From contig NZ_VTHK01000008.1 of NCBI RefSeq assembly GCF_009765355.1, forward strand, positions 215,212 through 279,211: 64,000 bases of DNA, in the 5' to 3' direction. Each line of letters opens with the position of its first letter. The stretch's first letter is position 1. The notes below the pieces were generated by a model. That model was not told where the DNA came from, did no database searches, and saw only the letters and a program-made list of their open reading frames with translations. The stretch comes from Amycolatopsis anabasis (lineage in GTDB: Bacteria > Actinomycetota > Actinomycetes > Mycobacteriales > Pseudonocardiaceae). Below are positions 24,653-33,439 of the stretch, one piece after another. The position numbers and the translations under genes are program-made.

Positions 24653-27142
24653 GTGTCTGAGGAGCCACGCCGTGCTCGGCACCGTGCGCCGGACGAGGAG
24701 CCGGAGGCCGAAACCTGGGTCCCGCCGGAGCGGGCGCGGAACCCGGAGATCCCCCCGGCCGCCCCGCCGCCGAACCGGCCGCCGGTCGCCCCGCGGAACC
24801 CGGTGACGCCGCCCGCGCCGCAGCCCGGTGCGGCCCAGCCGACGAGCGTGCTCGCCGCGCCCGCGCCCGAGACGCAGAGCATCGTGCCGCCCGCGCCCCG
24901 GCCGGAGCCGAGCGGCCCCGGCGTGCTGCCCGATCCCGGCACGGAAAGCGTGCTGCCCGAACGCACCAGCGACGGCCGCCACACCGGTCCGGGCACCGGC
25001 CCCGGGACCGGCCCGGGCACCGGTTCCGGCGCTTTTCCCGGCACCTCCCGGCGGACCGGTTCGCGCACCTCGCGGCGCGGCCGGCTCGGCGCCGGGCTGG
25101 TCGACGTGCCCCAGGTTCCCTACCGCGACCCGGCCTCGGCCGTACTGTCCGATCCGGTCGTGTCGGAGGAGAAACGCTTCTGCGGCAACTGTTCCGCGAA
25201 GGTCGGCCGGGGCGAGAACGGCAAACCGGGTGCGCCCGAAGGAACTTGCCCGAACTGCGGCACGCAGTTCTCGTTCGTTCCCCGGCTCCGGCAGGGCGAG
25301 GTGCTGGGCGGGCAGTACGAGGTGCTCGGCGCGCTGGCCTACGGCGGGCTGGGCTGGATCTACCTGGCGCAGGACCACAACGTCAGCGATCGCTGGGTCG
25401 TCCTCAAAGGACTGATCGACACCGGGGACGCGACCGCGCTGGCCGCGGCGGTCAACGAAACCCGGTTCCTGGCCGAGGTCGAGCACCCGAACATCGTCAA
25501 GATCTACAACTTCGTGCAGCACCCGGACACCAAGACCGGCACCTCGGTCGGGTACATCGTGATGGAGTACGTCGGCGGGCAGTCGCTGCGCCAGCTCGCG
25601 CTGGCCCACCACCGCTCGGCCGGGCGCGCCGAACCGCTGCCGATCGGGCAGGTCATCGCCTACGGGCTGGAGATCCTGCCCGCCATCGGCTACCTGCACG
25701 GGCAGGGCCTGCTCTACTGCGATCTCAAGCCGGACAACGTGATCCAGACGCACGAGCAGCTCAAGCTGATCGACCTCGGCGCGGTGCGCCGGATGGACGA
25801 CTACGAGAGCCCGCTGTTCTTCACCACCGGGTACAGTGCGCCGGAACTGGCGAATCAGGGTGCCTCGGTGGCGTCGGACCTGTACACCGTCGGCCGCACG
25901 CTCGCGGTGCTGAGCTTCGAGTTCACCGGGTACACGACCAAGTACAAGAGCACGCTCCCCGGCCCGGACCAGGTGCCGCTGTTCGCGCTTTTCGGTTCGT
26001 ACTACCGGTTCCTGAAGCGGTCCACGCATCCCGACCCGGACCGCCGCTTCCTGTCCGCCGAGGACATGGGCGATCAGCTGACCGGGGTGCTGCGCGAGAT
26101 CATGGCGCTGGGCACCGGAAAACCGCGGCCCGGCGCGTCCACGGTGTTCGGCCCGGAGACCAAGACGTTCGGCGTGGACATGGTGGTGCCGGACCCGGGG
26201 CGGCGCGTGCCGTTGCCGGATCCCGCCGAGGTGGTCGCCGGGCTGCCGATCCCGCAGGTGGACACCGGGGACGCGGCCGCGGGGGTGCTGGCCTCGACCA
26301 CGGCCGCCGATCCGCGCGAGGCCATCGAAGCGCTCGCCGGGGCGCCCCGCGAGTCGATCGAGGTGCGGCTGCGGATCGTCCGGGCCCGGATCGAGCTCGG
26401 CGAGCTCGCCGAGGCGAACCGGCAGCTGCAGGCGGCCCAGTACCTGGCGATCAAGTCCGGGTACCCGCACGACTGGCGGATCGACTGGTACCGCGGGCTG
26501 ATCGAGCTCGCCGGGGGCCGGGCGCGGGTCGCGCACGTGGCGTTCGAGACGGTGTACGACGAGCTGCCCGGCGAGATCGCGCCGAAGCTCGGGCTCGCGG
26601 TCAGCGCCGAGGCGGTCGGCGACTACTTCGGCGCGGCCCGGTACTACGAACTGGTGTGGAAAACGGACCATTCGTACGTCAGCGCGGCCTTCGGGCTCGC
26701 GCGGGTGTACCTCGCGCAGGGCGCGCGGGCCGGGGCGATCGAGGTGCTGGGGACCATTCCGGCCTCCTCGACGCACTACGTCGCCGCGCAGGTCGCCGCG
26801 ATCAAGATCAAGGCCCGGGGCGCCGGGGCCGATCCGGCGTCGCTTTCGGAGCAGGACCTGGTCGACGCGGGCGTCCGGCTGGAACGGCTCACGCTGGACG
26901 CCGAGCGGCGGGCCCGGCTGTCGGCGGAGATCCTGGAGGCCGCGCACGCGTGGGTCCGCGCGGCGCCGGACCGGACCAACGGCCGCACGGCCACCCTGCT
27001 GGGCTGCGAGCTGTCCGAGCGGGAACTGCGGTTCGGGCTGGAACGCTGCTACCGCGCGCTGGCCCGGCTGGCGGGCACCGCGGACCAGCGGATCGAACTC
27101 GTCGACCGCGCCAACGCCATCCGGCCCCGCACCCTCACCTGA
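24653..27142 (+). CDS. pknG: PknG, rubredoxin-kinase-TPR serine/threonine kinase
   Basis: An 829-aa cytosolic kinase that controls the 2-oxoglutarate dehydrogenase node through GarA/OdhI phosphorylation. Domains in order: a Pro/Gly-rich disordered N-terminus of about 165 residues, a rubredoxin-like site with two CxxC pairs (C177/C180, C199/C202), a kinase domain from about 220 (VVLKGL; CDLKPDN; IDLGAVR) and a C-terminal TPR-like helical domain from about 560. GTG 24653 follows GGGAGGTAGCT. It is longer than the mycobacterial protein (about 750 aa), mainly through the N-terminal tail. Third gene of the sensing operon. Confidence 0.95.
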   Translation: MSEEPRRARHRAPDEEPEAETWVPPERARNPEIPPAAPPPNRPPVAPRNPVTPPAPQPGAAQPTSVLAAPAPETQSIVPPAPRPEPSGPGVLPDPGTESVLPERTSDGRHTGPGTGPGTGPGTGSGAFPGTSRRTGSRTSRRGRLGAGLVDVPQVPYRDPASAVLSDPVVSEEKRFCGNCSAKVGRGENGKPGAPEGTCPNCGTQFSFVPRLRQGEVLGGQYEVLGALAYGGLGWIYLAQDHNVSDRWVVLKGLIDTGDATALAAAVNETRFLAEVEHPNIVKIYNFVQHPDTKTGTSVGYIVMEYVGGQSLRQLALAHHRSAGRAEPLPIGQVIAYGLEILPAIGYLHGQGLLYCDLKPDNVIQTHEQLKLIDLGAVRRMDDYESPLFFTTGYSAPELANQGASVASDLYTVGRTLAVLSFEFTGYTTKYKSTLPGPDQVPLFALFGSYYRFLKRSTHPDPDRRFLSAEDMGDQLTGVLREIMALGTGKPRPGASTVFGPETKTFGVDMVVPDPGRRVPLPDPAEVVAGLPIPQVDTGDAAAGVLASTTAADPREAIEALAGAPRESIEVRLRIVRARIELGELAEANRQLQAAQYLAIKSGYPHDWRIDWYRGLIELAGGRARVAHVAFETVYDELPGEIAPKLGLAVSAEAVGDYFGAARYYELVWKTDHSYVSAAFGLARVYLAQGARAGAIEVLGTIPASSTHYVAAQVAAIKIKARGAGADPASLSEQDLVDAGVRLERLTLDAERRARLSAEILEAAHAWVRAAPDRTNGRTATLLGCELSERELRFGLERCYRALARLAGTADQRIELVDRANAIRPRTLT

Positions 27143-27166
27143 CCGCGATTCGGCGAGGAGTCGCGG
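27143..27166. terminator. Hairpin between convergent pknG and EspG-like gene
   Basis: CCGCGA and TCGCGG form a 6-bp stem around a 12-nt loop directly after the pknG stop and before the opposite stop at 27171. A modest, possibly bidirectional, terminator. Confidence 0.4.
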
Positions 27167-27170
27167 GGGC

Positions 27171-27782
27171 TCAGCCGACGAAGTGGCGGGTGAGGAGCTC
27201 GCTGAGCTGGCGGGTCAGGTTGGCGTCGTCGGCCGGTGCCACAGTGCCCTGGCGCCGCCCCTGCTCGGTCATGCAGTACCGCCCGTCGGCGTTGTCGATC
27301 CACGCGAGCGTGCCGAGCTGGCGTTCCCGCCCGTCCCGGCCCCGGGCGAACGCGGTGAAGTAGCCGCTCCGCAGCCGCGGCCGCGCGAAGATCGCCTGCG
27401 CGGCGTGCAGATCGCTGGCCACCGCCACCCCCGGCGCCGCGCGTTCCCGCGGCAGCAGGTGCACGCATTCCCGCTCCACCGACTCGGGGTAGATGAACTG
27501 GAAGAAGAACCGTTCCGCCTGGTGCACCGCGAGCACCGCCTGCTCGCCCTTGACCGCGACCCGGGCGAGCAGGTTCCGCCCGCCGGCGAGCACCCCGCAG
27601 ACCGCGACCGCCCGCTGCGACCCGGCCAGCAGGGTCAGCGCCCGCTCGACGTCCGGGCTGGGCGTCTCGGCCCCGTTCCGCGGCCCGTCCGGCACGGTGA
27701 ACGGGAAGACGTGCTGGCCGAGCCCGAGTTTCCCCCACAACGCGTCCATGGCCTGCTGCGGCAGCGAGAACGACCGGAGCAT
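27171..27782 (-). CDS. EspG-family type VII secretion chaperone
   Basis: 203 aa resembling the EspG family, which binds PE-PPE-type substrates and directs them to an ESX/type VII machine. It begins MLRSFSLPQQAMDALW, has the central RNLLARVAVKGEQAVLAVH strand pair, and ends LSELLTRHFVG, a typical EspG C-terminus. ATG 27782 follows the stop of the upstream 60-aa gene directly. No ESX core gene (EccB/C/D, MycP) is near. A PPE-like protein encoded at 31208 is a plausible client. Assignment rests on overall resemblance, not a catalytic motif. Confidence 0.75.
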   Translation of the reverse strand: MLRSFSLPQQAMDALWGKLGLGQHVFPFTVPDGPRNGAETPSPDVERALTLLAGSQRAVAVCGVLAGGRNLLARVAVKGEQAVLAVHQAERFFFQFIYPESVERECVHLLPRERAAPGVAVASDLHAAQAIFARPRLRSGYFTAFARGRDGRERQLGTLAWIDNADGRYCMTEQGRRQGTVAPADDANLTRQLSELLTRHFVG

Positions 27783-27965
27783 CTATTCGGCCTGTTCCGC
27801 CAGGTCGAGGCCGCGTGCCCGCGCCTCCTGCTGGGCGCGGTAGCCGTCGTTGAGCCGCTGGATCCGGGCCTGGAACTCGCCCGGCTCGGTCGCGGCGTGC
27901 AGCTCGGCCAGCGACGCCCGCAGGTCGAACTCCGCGGGATCCGGGTTTTCCTCCGCGAAATCCAT
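27783..27965 (-). CDS. Small acidic protein coupled to the EspG-like gene
   Basis: 60 aa, MDFAEENPDPAEFDLRASLA, predicted helical and rich in Glu/Ala. The strong GGGGGAAGG sits before ATG 27965, and its TAG is immediately followed by the ATG of the EspG-like gene. No WXG motif. Comparable small proteins precede EspG genes in other Pseudonocardiaceae, to my recollection. Function unknown. Confidence 0.65.
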   Translation of the reverse strand: MDFAEENPDPAEFDLRASLAELHAATEPGEFQARIQRLNDGYRAQQEARARGLDLAEQAE

Positions 27966-28085
27966 CCTTCCCCCCGCCGAATCAGCGTGGCACAGAATCG
28001 AGCACCCATTATGACCGGAAAACCGGTGCTCGGCGCGCTGAAACGATCGGGAGCCACCGAAAGTTGTACTGCGTTCAACCCTCGT

Positions 28086-28667
28086 CTAGGGGTTGATGTC
28101 CCAGTCCTTTTCCGGTTTCTGCCGCCGGGCCGCGGCGAACTTCTCCAGGGCCTGGGCGTCCCCGTGCGTCGTGAAATGCTCGAAGCCGACCATGACGAAC
28201 AGCGCCCGCGCCCGGACCGCGACCGGCCCGTCCTCGGCGTCGAGGCGGCCGTCCGCGCTGACGTAGATCTTCCGGCCCGCCACCCCGTCCAGCCGGGCCG
28301 TGATGTACAGGGTCGAACCGACCGGCACCGGCCGCCGGAAATCGGTCTCCAGCCGCCCGGTCACCGCGGGCCGGCGCAGCAGGTTGCCGACCGTCGAGCC
28401 GAGCGCCTCGTCGAACGCGCAGGCCAGCAGCCCGCCGTGGGCGAGACCGGGGGCGCCCTGATGGGCCTCGGTGACGGTGAACTGCGCGTGCACGGTCTGG
28501 CCCTCGCCCATGGCCGACCGCATGCGCAGCCCGCCTTCGAGCTCGTCCCCGCAGCCGAAGCACTCGGCGTAGTGCACCGGCAGCTTCTCGCCGGGTGCGG
28601 GCGCCTTCGGGTGGGCGACCGCGGGCTCGACCTCCACCGGCGGCCAGGGCTGCGCTGTCCTGTTCAT
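28086..28667 (-). CDS. PaaI-type hotdog thioesterase
   Basis: 193 aa. A hotdog domain with the family signature GLAHGGLLACAFDEALG (HGG plus the acidic active-site region) and C-terminal strands GRLETDFRRPVPVGSTLYI. A CFGCG pair (Cys 37/40) sits before the domain, a feature of the THEM4-like/UPF subgroup. Expected to hydrolyse acyl-CoA; substrate unknown. Monocistronic, ATG 28667 with GGGAGATGAAC context. Confidence 0.85.
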   Translation of the reverse strand: MNRTAQPWPPVEVEPAVAHPKAPAPGEKLPVHYAECFGCGDELEGGLRMRSAMGEGQTVHAQFTVTEAHQGAPGLAHGGLLACAFDEALGSTVGNLLRRPAVTGRLETDFRRPVPVGSTLYITARLDGVAGRKIYVSADGRLDAEDGPVAVRARALFVMVGFEHFTTHGDAQALEKFAAARRQKPEKDWDINP

Positions 28668-28896
28668 CTCCCAACGTTAACCCGCTTCTTTACCACCGCC
28701 ACACACGAGGTGATCGGACGCACGAATTGCCCCGTTGAGCCGTGGTCGTGCCGTCCCGTGCACCGCGGGTTGGTGCCGCGGACGGCGCCGGGTGAGGGTG
28801 GGAGGCGTGTCGGACGCGGAGATCTCGCGGTCGCTGGTCGCCGCATCGGCGTTGGCCCGGGCGCTGAGCGGGGCGCTCGAGCTGGCCCCGGAACGC

Positions 28897-28931
28897 GATG
28901 CGCCCCGCGTCACCGGGACGCGGGGCGCATC
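28897..28931 (-). terminator. Strong hairpin after the MFS symporter gene
   Basis: A perfect 15-bp stem with arms GATGCGCCCCGCGTC and GACGCGGGGCGCATC and loop ACCGG, 35 nt past the stop of the minus-strand transporter. The rest of 28668-28966 holds nothing I can support. Confidence 0.85.
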
Positions 28932-28966
28932 GGCCTTGGCGATGGTTCTTGCGGAACCGGGAGCGG

Positions 28967-30355
28967 TTACGTCGTCGCCGGAGCGGGCTGCACCTGCGGA
29001 TCGGTACCCACCGTGCGGGAGTTGATGATCCGGCGCAGCGACACCCCGGAGGTCTCCGGCAGCAGCAGGATCGGCACCGCGGCGATGGCCGCCGCCCCCA
29101 TCAGGTAGAACGCGGGCCACAGGTTGTTCCCGGTGGCGCTCACCAGGCTGCTGACCACGTAGGAAGCCGTCCCGCCGAACGCCGCGGTGGACACGCTGTA
29201 GCCGATCGAGAAGCCGCCGTAGCGCTCCGGGGTCGGGAACATCGCGGGCAGCGTGGCGGCCAGCACGGACAGGATCATCACCAGCGGGATCGCGATCATC
29301 ACCACGCCCAGTGCGAGCTGCAGCCAGTTCCGGTCGTCCTTGGCCGCTTCCATGATCGAGAACGCCGGGATGGGCAGCGCGAGGAAGAGGGCGCAGCAGG
29401 TGATCAGGATCGGTTTGCGGCCGATCCGGTCGGAGAGCGTCCCGAACGGCACGATCACGATCAGCATGCCCAGCACCGCGCCCAGGATGATCAGCAGCGG
29501 GGTGTGCCCGGTGAAGCCGACCACGTCCTTGAGGTAGGTCTCCAGGTAGGTGATGACGATGTAGTTGGCCACGTTGATCAGCACGACGATGCCGATCACG
29601 TGCAGGATCGAGGTCCAGTGCTTGGTGAGCAGCGCCTTCAGCGGCGACTTCTCGACCTTCTGCTTCTTCTCCAGCTCGACGAACAGCGGGGTGTCCTCGA
29701 GCTTCATCCGCAGCCAGAGGCCGACCAGGCCGAGCGGGCCCGCGATCAGGAACGGCAGGCGCCAGCCCCATTCGCGCATGGTGTCGTCGCCGAGGATCAC
29801 CGTGAACAAGGTGACGAAACCGGCGCCCATGGCGAAACCGGTCAGCGTGCCGAACTCCAGCCAGCTGCCCCAGAAGCCCCGCTTGCGGGCTGGCGCGTAC
29901 TCCGCGATGAACGTGGCCGCGCCGCCGTATTCGCCACCCGCCGAGAAGCCTTGGACCCCGCGGAGCAGGATCATCAGCACCGCGGACGCCGGTCCCATGG
30001 TCTCCCAGGACGGCAGCAGGCCGATGACGAACGTGGAGCCGGACATCAGGATGATGGTCAGCGCGAGCACCCGCTGGCGGCCGATCTTGTCGCCGAGCGG
30101 GCCGAACACGAAGCTGCCGAACGGCCGCACCACGAAGGTGATCGCCAGGACGGCGAAGGTGGCCAGCGCGCCTTCCTCGAGGCTCCCGGCGTTGAAGAAG
30201 ACCTGGCCCAGGATGGCGGGCATGAAGCCGAAGACACCGAAGTCGTACCATTCGATGCAGTTGCCCATGGCCGATCCGGCGACCGCCTTGCGGATCTCGT
30301 GCGGTGGCGCCTCAGCGGGCGCATCACCGTCGACCTGTAGTGCCTCTTCGGCCAT
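28967..30355 (-). CDS. MFS metabolite:H+ symporter (ProP/MHS family)
   Basis: 462 aa, 12 predicted helices. The MHS signature appears as GNCIEWYDFGVFGF in helix 1, GDKIGRQRVL between helices 2 and 3, and GVQGFSAGGEYGGAATFIAEYAP in helix 4-5. The second conserved loop is DRIGRKPIL. Related proteins import osmolytes (proline/betaine), dicarboxylates or shikimate; the substrate here cannot be read. ATG 30355 follows GGGAGGACTTTCC. Monocistronic, ending in the hairpin at 28897. Confidence 0.88.
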   Translation of the reverse strand: MAEEALQVDGDAPAEAPPHEIRKAVAGSAMGNCIEWYDFGVFGFMPAILGQVFFNAGSLEEGALATFAVLAITFVVRPFGSFVFGPLGDKIGRQRVLALTIILMSGSTFVIGLLPSWETMGPASAVLMILLRGVQGFSAGGEYGGAATFIAEYAPARKRGFWGSWLEFGTLTGFAMGAGFVTLFTVILGDDTMREWGWRLPFLIAGPLGLVGLWLRMKLEDTPLFVELEKKQKVEKSPLKALLTKHWTSILHVIGIVVLINVANYIVITYLETYLKDVVGFTGHTPLLIILGAVLGMLIVIVPFGTLSDRIGRKPILITCCALFLALPIPAFSIMEAAKDDRNWLQLALGVVMIAIPLVMILSVLAATLPAMFPTPERYGGFSIGYSVSTAAFGGTASYVVSSLVSATGNNLWPAFYLMGAAAIAAVPILLLPETSGVSLRRIINSRTVGTDPQVQPAPATT

Positions 30356-30722
30356 GGAAAGTCCTCCCAGCCAGCCCTCGCTTGTTGCTCAATAACCCTC
30401 TCGGGATCTTCGACCGTAGGTGTTTCACCGCAGTTGTCCAGTCGACTCCTGCCATTTGGCAGGCGTCCATAGCCCGTTCAGGTGATGTCTGCGCAGGTGG
30501 GACGGGTTCATGAAATTTTTCCCCTATTCCTGCGGAACGGGCCCCTGCCGGGCGCGTCGAAGCTGTTGGTGAGGCCGAGAAGTTGTCCGGCGGTGCCGCG
30601 AACGTGACCGTTCGTGCACTGGATAGGGTCGACGCGGAGTAATCGCGCGATGCTGGTCTCGCCGCCTTGACAGCGGCAAGATGGGGATGCCCGTTCGCCA
30701 GGTGACATGAGGAGGAGCCGGC
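30356..30722. other. Divergent intergenic region
   Basis: 367 bp between the MFS gene (minus) and the WXG-like gene set (plus). No gene is visible. GAGGAGCCGGC supplies the ribosome binding site for the GTG at 30723. Promoters must lie here, but I cannot place them with confidence. Confidence 0.5.
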
Positions 30723-31193
30723 GTGGAGAGGGTGCGCACGATCGAGCAGGCCAAGGCGCTGCATAAGAAGTACGCGGGGGAAGACGGGGACCCGAAGCAC
30801 ATTTCGGGCGCGCGCGACGTCGCCGAACCGACCGGCGCGGGCTCCGCGGGCGTCCAGGCGGAGGACAAGAACGGGATCGACCTCGATCCCGAGGCGCTCG
30901 CCGCCGCCGAGCGCAAACTGGGGCAGCACTACTTCGAACTCGCCGCGTACCTCGAGCAGGCCAAACGCCTCGAAGGGCACCTGCAGGACGGGAAGAGCCC
31001 GGTGGCCAAGCCGATGGGGCACGCGTTCAACATCCGCGCGGGCGTCGACGAGGGCGGGGTGCAGGCGACCCTGCGCGCCTATCTCGAGGAACTCGCGGCG
31101 CTGCGCGAGTCGATCAGCCAGGCCGGGGCGACCCACCGGACATTCGACGAGGACTCCGCGGCGGACCTGCGGCCGCGCGAATCGGACCGCTAA
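30723..31193 (+). CDS. Unknown helical protein, first gene of WXG/PPE-like set
   Basis: 156 aa, GTG start with GAGGAGCCGGC. The N-terminal half is polar (VERVRTIEQAKALHKKYAGE); the C-terminal half (LGQHYFELAAYLEQAKRL ... LRAYLEELAALRESIS) looks like two long helices, as in small type VII substrates. No W-x-G. It lies 14 nt before the PPE-like gene. I do not recognise a named family. Confidence 0.65.
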   Translation: MERVRTIEQAKALHKKYAGEDGDPKHISGARDVAEPTGAGSAGVQAEDKNGIDLDPEALAAAERKLGQHYFELAAYLEQAKRLEGHLQDGKSPVAKPMGHAFNIRAGVDEGGVQATLRAYLEELAALRESISQAGATHRTFDEDSAADLRPRESDR

Positions 31194-31207
31194 GGGGTGA
31201 GCGGGCT

Positions 31208-32365
31208 ATGACTCTCAAGTACAACAAGCACCGCAAGAAGCGGTACTACCACGACGACCACCCGCTGAGCCGGAAGGCCAAGCTGCGCAAGGCGCGGCTG
31301 GAACGGCAGCGCCGGGCCAACCTGAAGGACAGCGCGTTCGGCAAGATCAACTGGGACGCCTACGAGCACCGCCAGCTCTGGGACATGATCAAGTCCGCCG
31401 AACCGGGCGCGATGGGCCAGCGCGCCCACGACTGGGCCAAGCTAGCGTCCAATGTGGACTCCGCCACCAAGGAGGTGCAGAAGACGCTGCAGGAGCTTCT
31501 GCTGTCCTGGCGCGGGAAATCCGCGGTGACCGCGGCGGAGTCGTCCACCCAGCTCACCACCTGGGCCAGCGAGGCGAGCCAGACCGCGCGGCACATCGGC
31601 GAGGGCCTGGACACCTACACCGCGGCGGTCGCCGAGGCGAAGAAGAAGATCCCGGAGCCGGTGCACCCGTACCTGGAGCGGTGGTTCCGCGAGGGGTACG
31701 ACATCAACGCGCTGAGCGGCCCCAACGGCGCCTACCTGATGAACCAGCTCCTCGACGACCACCTGCCGTCGAAGCAGGAGGCCACGCGCGCCAAGCAGGA
31801 AGCGGTGCGCGTGATGGACGAGTACGAATCGGCGAGCAAGACCGTGCACGGTTCGCTGCCCGGTTTCCAGGGCGCGCCCGCGGTCACCCAAGGCGGAACG
31901 TTCGGCGCGACCGAGGCGCCGCCGGGTTCCGGCGGCTCGCCGGCGCACGATCCCGCGGAGAGCACGACGGCGTCCTCGGCGGTCACCGTGGATCCGTCGC
32001 TGATCGGCGCGGGCACCGGTGGTCCCGGTCCCGGCGGCACCGGTTACGGCTCGACCGGCAGCGGTCCCGGCGCGATGTCCGGGGTCGGCGGCACGGGTGG
32101 TTACGGCGGCGGTCCGGGCGCGAGCGGCCCGGGAATGGCGACCGGATCCGGCGTCCCGGGCGGCGGTATGGTCGGCCCGTTCGCGGCGAACGCCGGTGCG
32201 GCGGGCGCGCGCGGCGGCCCCGGGATGGGCGGTTTCGGCATGTACCCGCCGATGGCCGGGGCGGGCAATTCCGAAGAGGACAAAGAACACACCAACCGTT
32301 ATGACCTGGGACTGGATCTGATGGACGACCTGCCTCCGGCGTACCCGCCGGTGTTCGGCCAGTGA
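31208..32365 (+). CDS. PPE-like / WXG-containing protein with Gly-rich C-terminus
   Basis: 385 aa. A very basic start (KYNKHRKKRYYHDD) is followed by a helical domain with INWDAYEHRQLWDMI and the helix-turn-helix LLLSWRGKSAVTAA, where W-R-G corresponds to the WXG turn of ESX/PPE proteins. Residues 240-345 are Gly/Pro/Ser-rich with GG-PG repeats and probably disordered. The acidic tail LGLDLMDDLPPAYPPVFG has a PPxYPP-like end. Resembles PPE-type type VII substrates. It overlaps the next gene by 4 nt (GTGA-type). A possible client of the EspG-like protein at 27171. Confidence 0.7.
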   Translation: MTLKYNKHRKKRYYHDDHPLSRKAKLRKARLERQRRANLKDSAFGKINWDAYEHRQLWDMIKSAEPGAMGQRAHDWAKLASNVDSATKEVQKTLQELLLSWRGKSAVTAAESSTQLTTWASEASQTARHIGEGLDTYTAAVAEAKKKIPEPVHPYLERWFREGYDINALSGPNGAYLMNQLLDDHLPSKQEATRAKQEAVRVMDEYESASKTVHGSLPGFQGAPAVTQGGTFGATEAPPGSGGSPAHDPAESTTASSAVTVDPSLIGAGTGGPGPGGTGYGSTGSGPGAMSGVGGTGGYGGGPGASGPGMATGSGVPGGGMVGPFAANAGAAGARGGPGMGGFGMYPPMAGAGNSEEDKEHTNRYDLGLDLMDDLPPAYPPVFGQ

Positions 32366-32661
32366 GTGATTACGAAGCGGATTTGCCCGGTATGGCGGAA
32401 GCCATCCGCCTGCTGGACGACGTGACCCAGCAGCTCACCCCGGTGCCGCCGGTGCTGGAAGGCGGCGCCGGCGGCGATCTCGGACCGGCCGGGATCACGC
32501 CCGCCGCCGAGGAACTCGCGGCCCGGTGGGCGGAGCGGACGCGCGCCGCCCAGGACCAGGCCGCCGACGCGCTGGCCGGGCTCCGCGCGGCGCGGCACCA
32601 CTACCGGTCGGCCGATGAGGAAGCGAGTTCGCGACTCGACCGGTTCTCCGATGGCGCCTGA
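32362..32661 (+). CDS. Small helical ESX-like protein
   Basis: 99 aa, GTG 32362 overlapping the upstream stop. Two predicted amphipathic helices (MAEAIRLLDDVTQQLTPV and AEELAARWAERTRAAQDQAADALAGLRAARHHYRSADEEA) resemble PE- or ESX-like partner proteins. No clear WXG; a W-A-E occurs at the turn. Probably the partner of the neighbouring WXG-type proteins. Confidence 0.65.
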   Translation: MSDYEADLPGMAEAIRLLDDVTQQLTPVPPVLEGGAGGDLGPAGITPAAEELAARWAERTRAAQDQAADALAGLRAARHHYRSADEEASSRLDRFSDGA

Positions 32662-33439
32662 CTACCGGGGTCTGGGTTTCGATCCGGCGCCGGGCAGCCG
32701 CGACGCCGTCGCCTCCTCGGGGGCTCGGCTTTCCGAACTCGCCGAACGGGCCGGGACCGCCGAGGCCGATCTGCGCCGGGTCACCGGGCTGCCCGCGGGC
32801 TGGGCGGGCGAGGCGTCCGACGCCTTCGTCGCCGGGCTGTCCGCCCTCGCGCGTTCGCTGGCCACCGTGCGGGCGGAATTCGTCGCCGCGGCAAGGGTTC
32901 TGGACGACTGGCTGGACAAGCTCGCGCCGAACCAGCGGGCCGCCGAGGAACTGGACCGGCAGGCCGTGGCGCTGCGCTCGCGGCTCACCGAAGCCGAGGA
33001 CATCCTGCAGCGCCTCACCACCGAGGCGGATTTCCTGAACGGTCCCGCGCGCGAAACCGTGGATCAGGAGATCACCGAGATGCGCCGCCGGCACCAGCGG
33101 TACCGCACGGATCTGGACCGGATCCTCGACCGGGCAAGGGATCTCCGGCACGACCACCTCGCCGAGGCAGCGCGGGTCGCCGAACGGCTCCGCGCGGTTC
33201 CGGCCGACGGCCCGCCCGAGGCTTCGCCCTTCGCGGCCGATCCGTTCCGCCCGGCGACGACGAGCCTGGATCGCTGGTCGTCGCTGTCCCGGCAGGTCAC
33301 CTCGGTGCTCAGCCCGCTCGGGTCGACCGACAGCGAGAGCGCGCCCCCGCCGCCCGGCGCCGCGGACGCCTTCGCGGCGGCCGTGGCCGGGCCACCCGCG
33401 GATCCGTGGTCCTCGAACCCCTTCGAGAGCGGCCGGTGA
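32651..33439 (+). CDS. WXG100-like protein with long C-terminal extension
   Basis: 262 aa; ATG 32651 overlaps the preceding stop by 11 nt. The N-terminal half contains VTGLPAGWAGEASDAFVAGLSALARSL, with W-A-G at the hairpin turn typical of WXG100 proteins. A long helix RQAVALRSRLTEAEDILQRLTTEA follows, probably coiled coil. The last 70 residues are Pro/Ala-rich and end DPWSSNPFESGR. Likely a type VII secretion substrate or its partner. Coupled to the next gene (GTGA). Confidence 0.68.
   Translation: MAPDYRGLGFDPAPGSRDAVASSGARLSELAERAGTAEADLRRVTGLPAGWAGEASDAFVAGLSALARSLATVRAEFVAAARVLDDWLDKLAPNQRAAEELDRQAVALRSRLTEAEDILQRLTTEADFLNGPARETVDQEITEMRRRHQRYRTDLDRILDRARDLRHDHLAEAARVAERLRAVPADGPPEASPFAADPFRPATTSLDRWSSLSRQVTSVLSPLGSTDSESAPPPPGAADAFAAAVAGPPADPWSSNPFESGR

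Noticed and set aside
28735..29025. A plus-strand frame after the PaaI-type thioesterase
   Set aside because: It runs through the perfect 15-bp terminator hairpin at 28897 and has no family resemblance.
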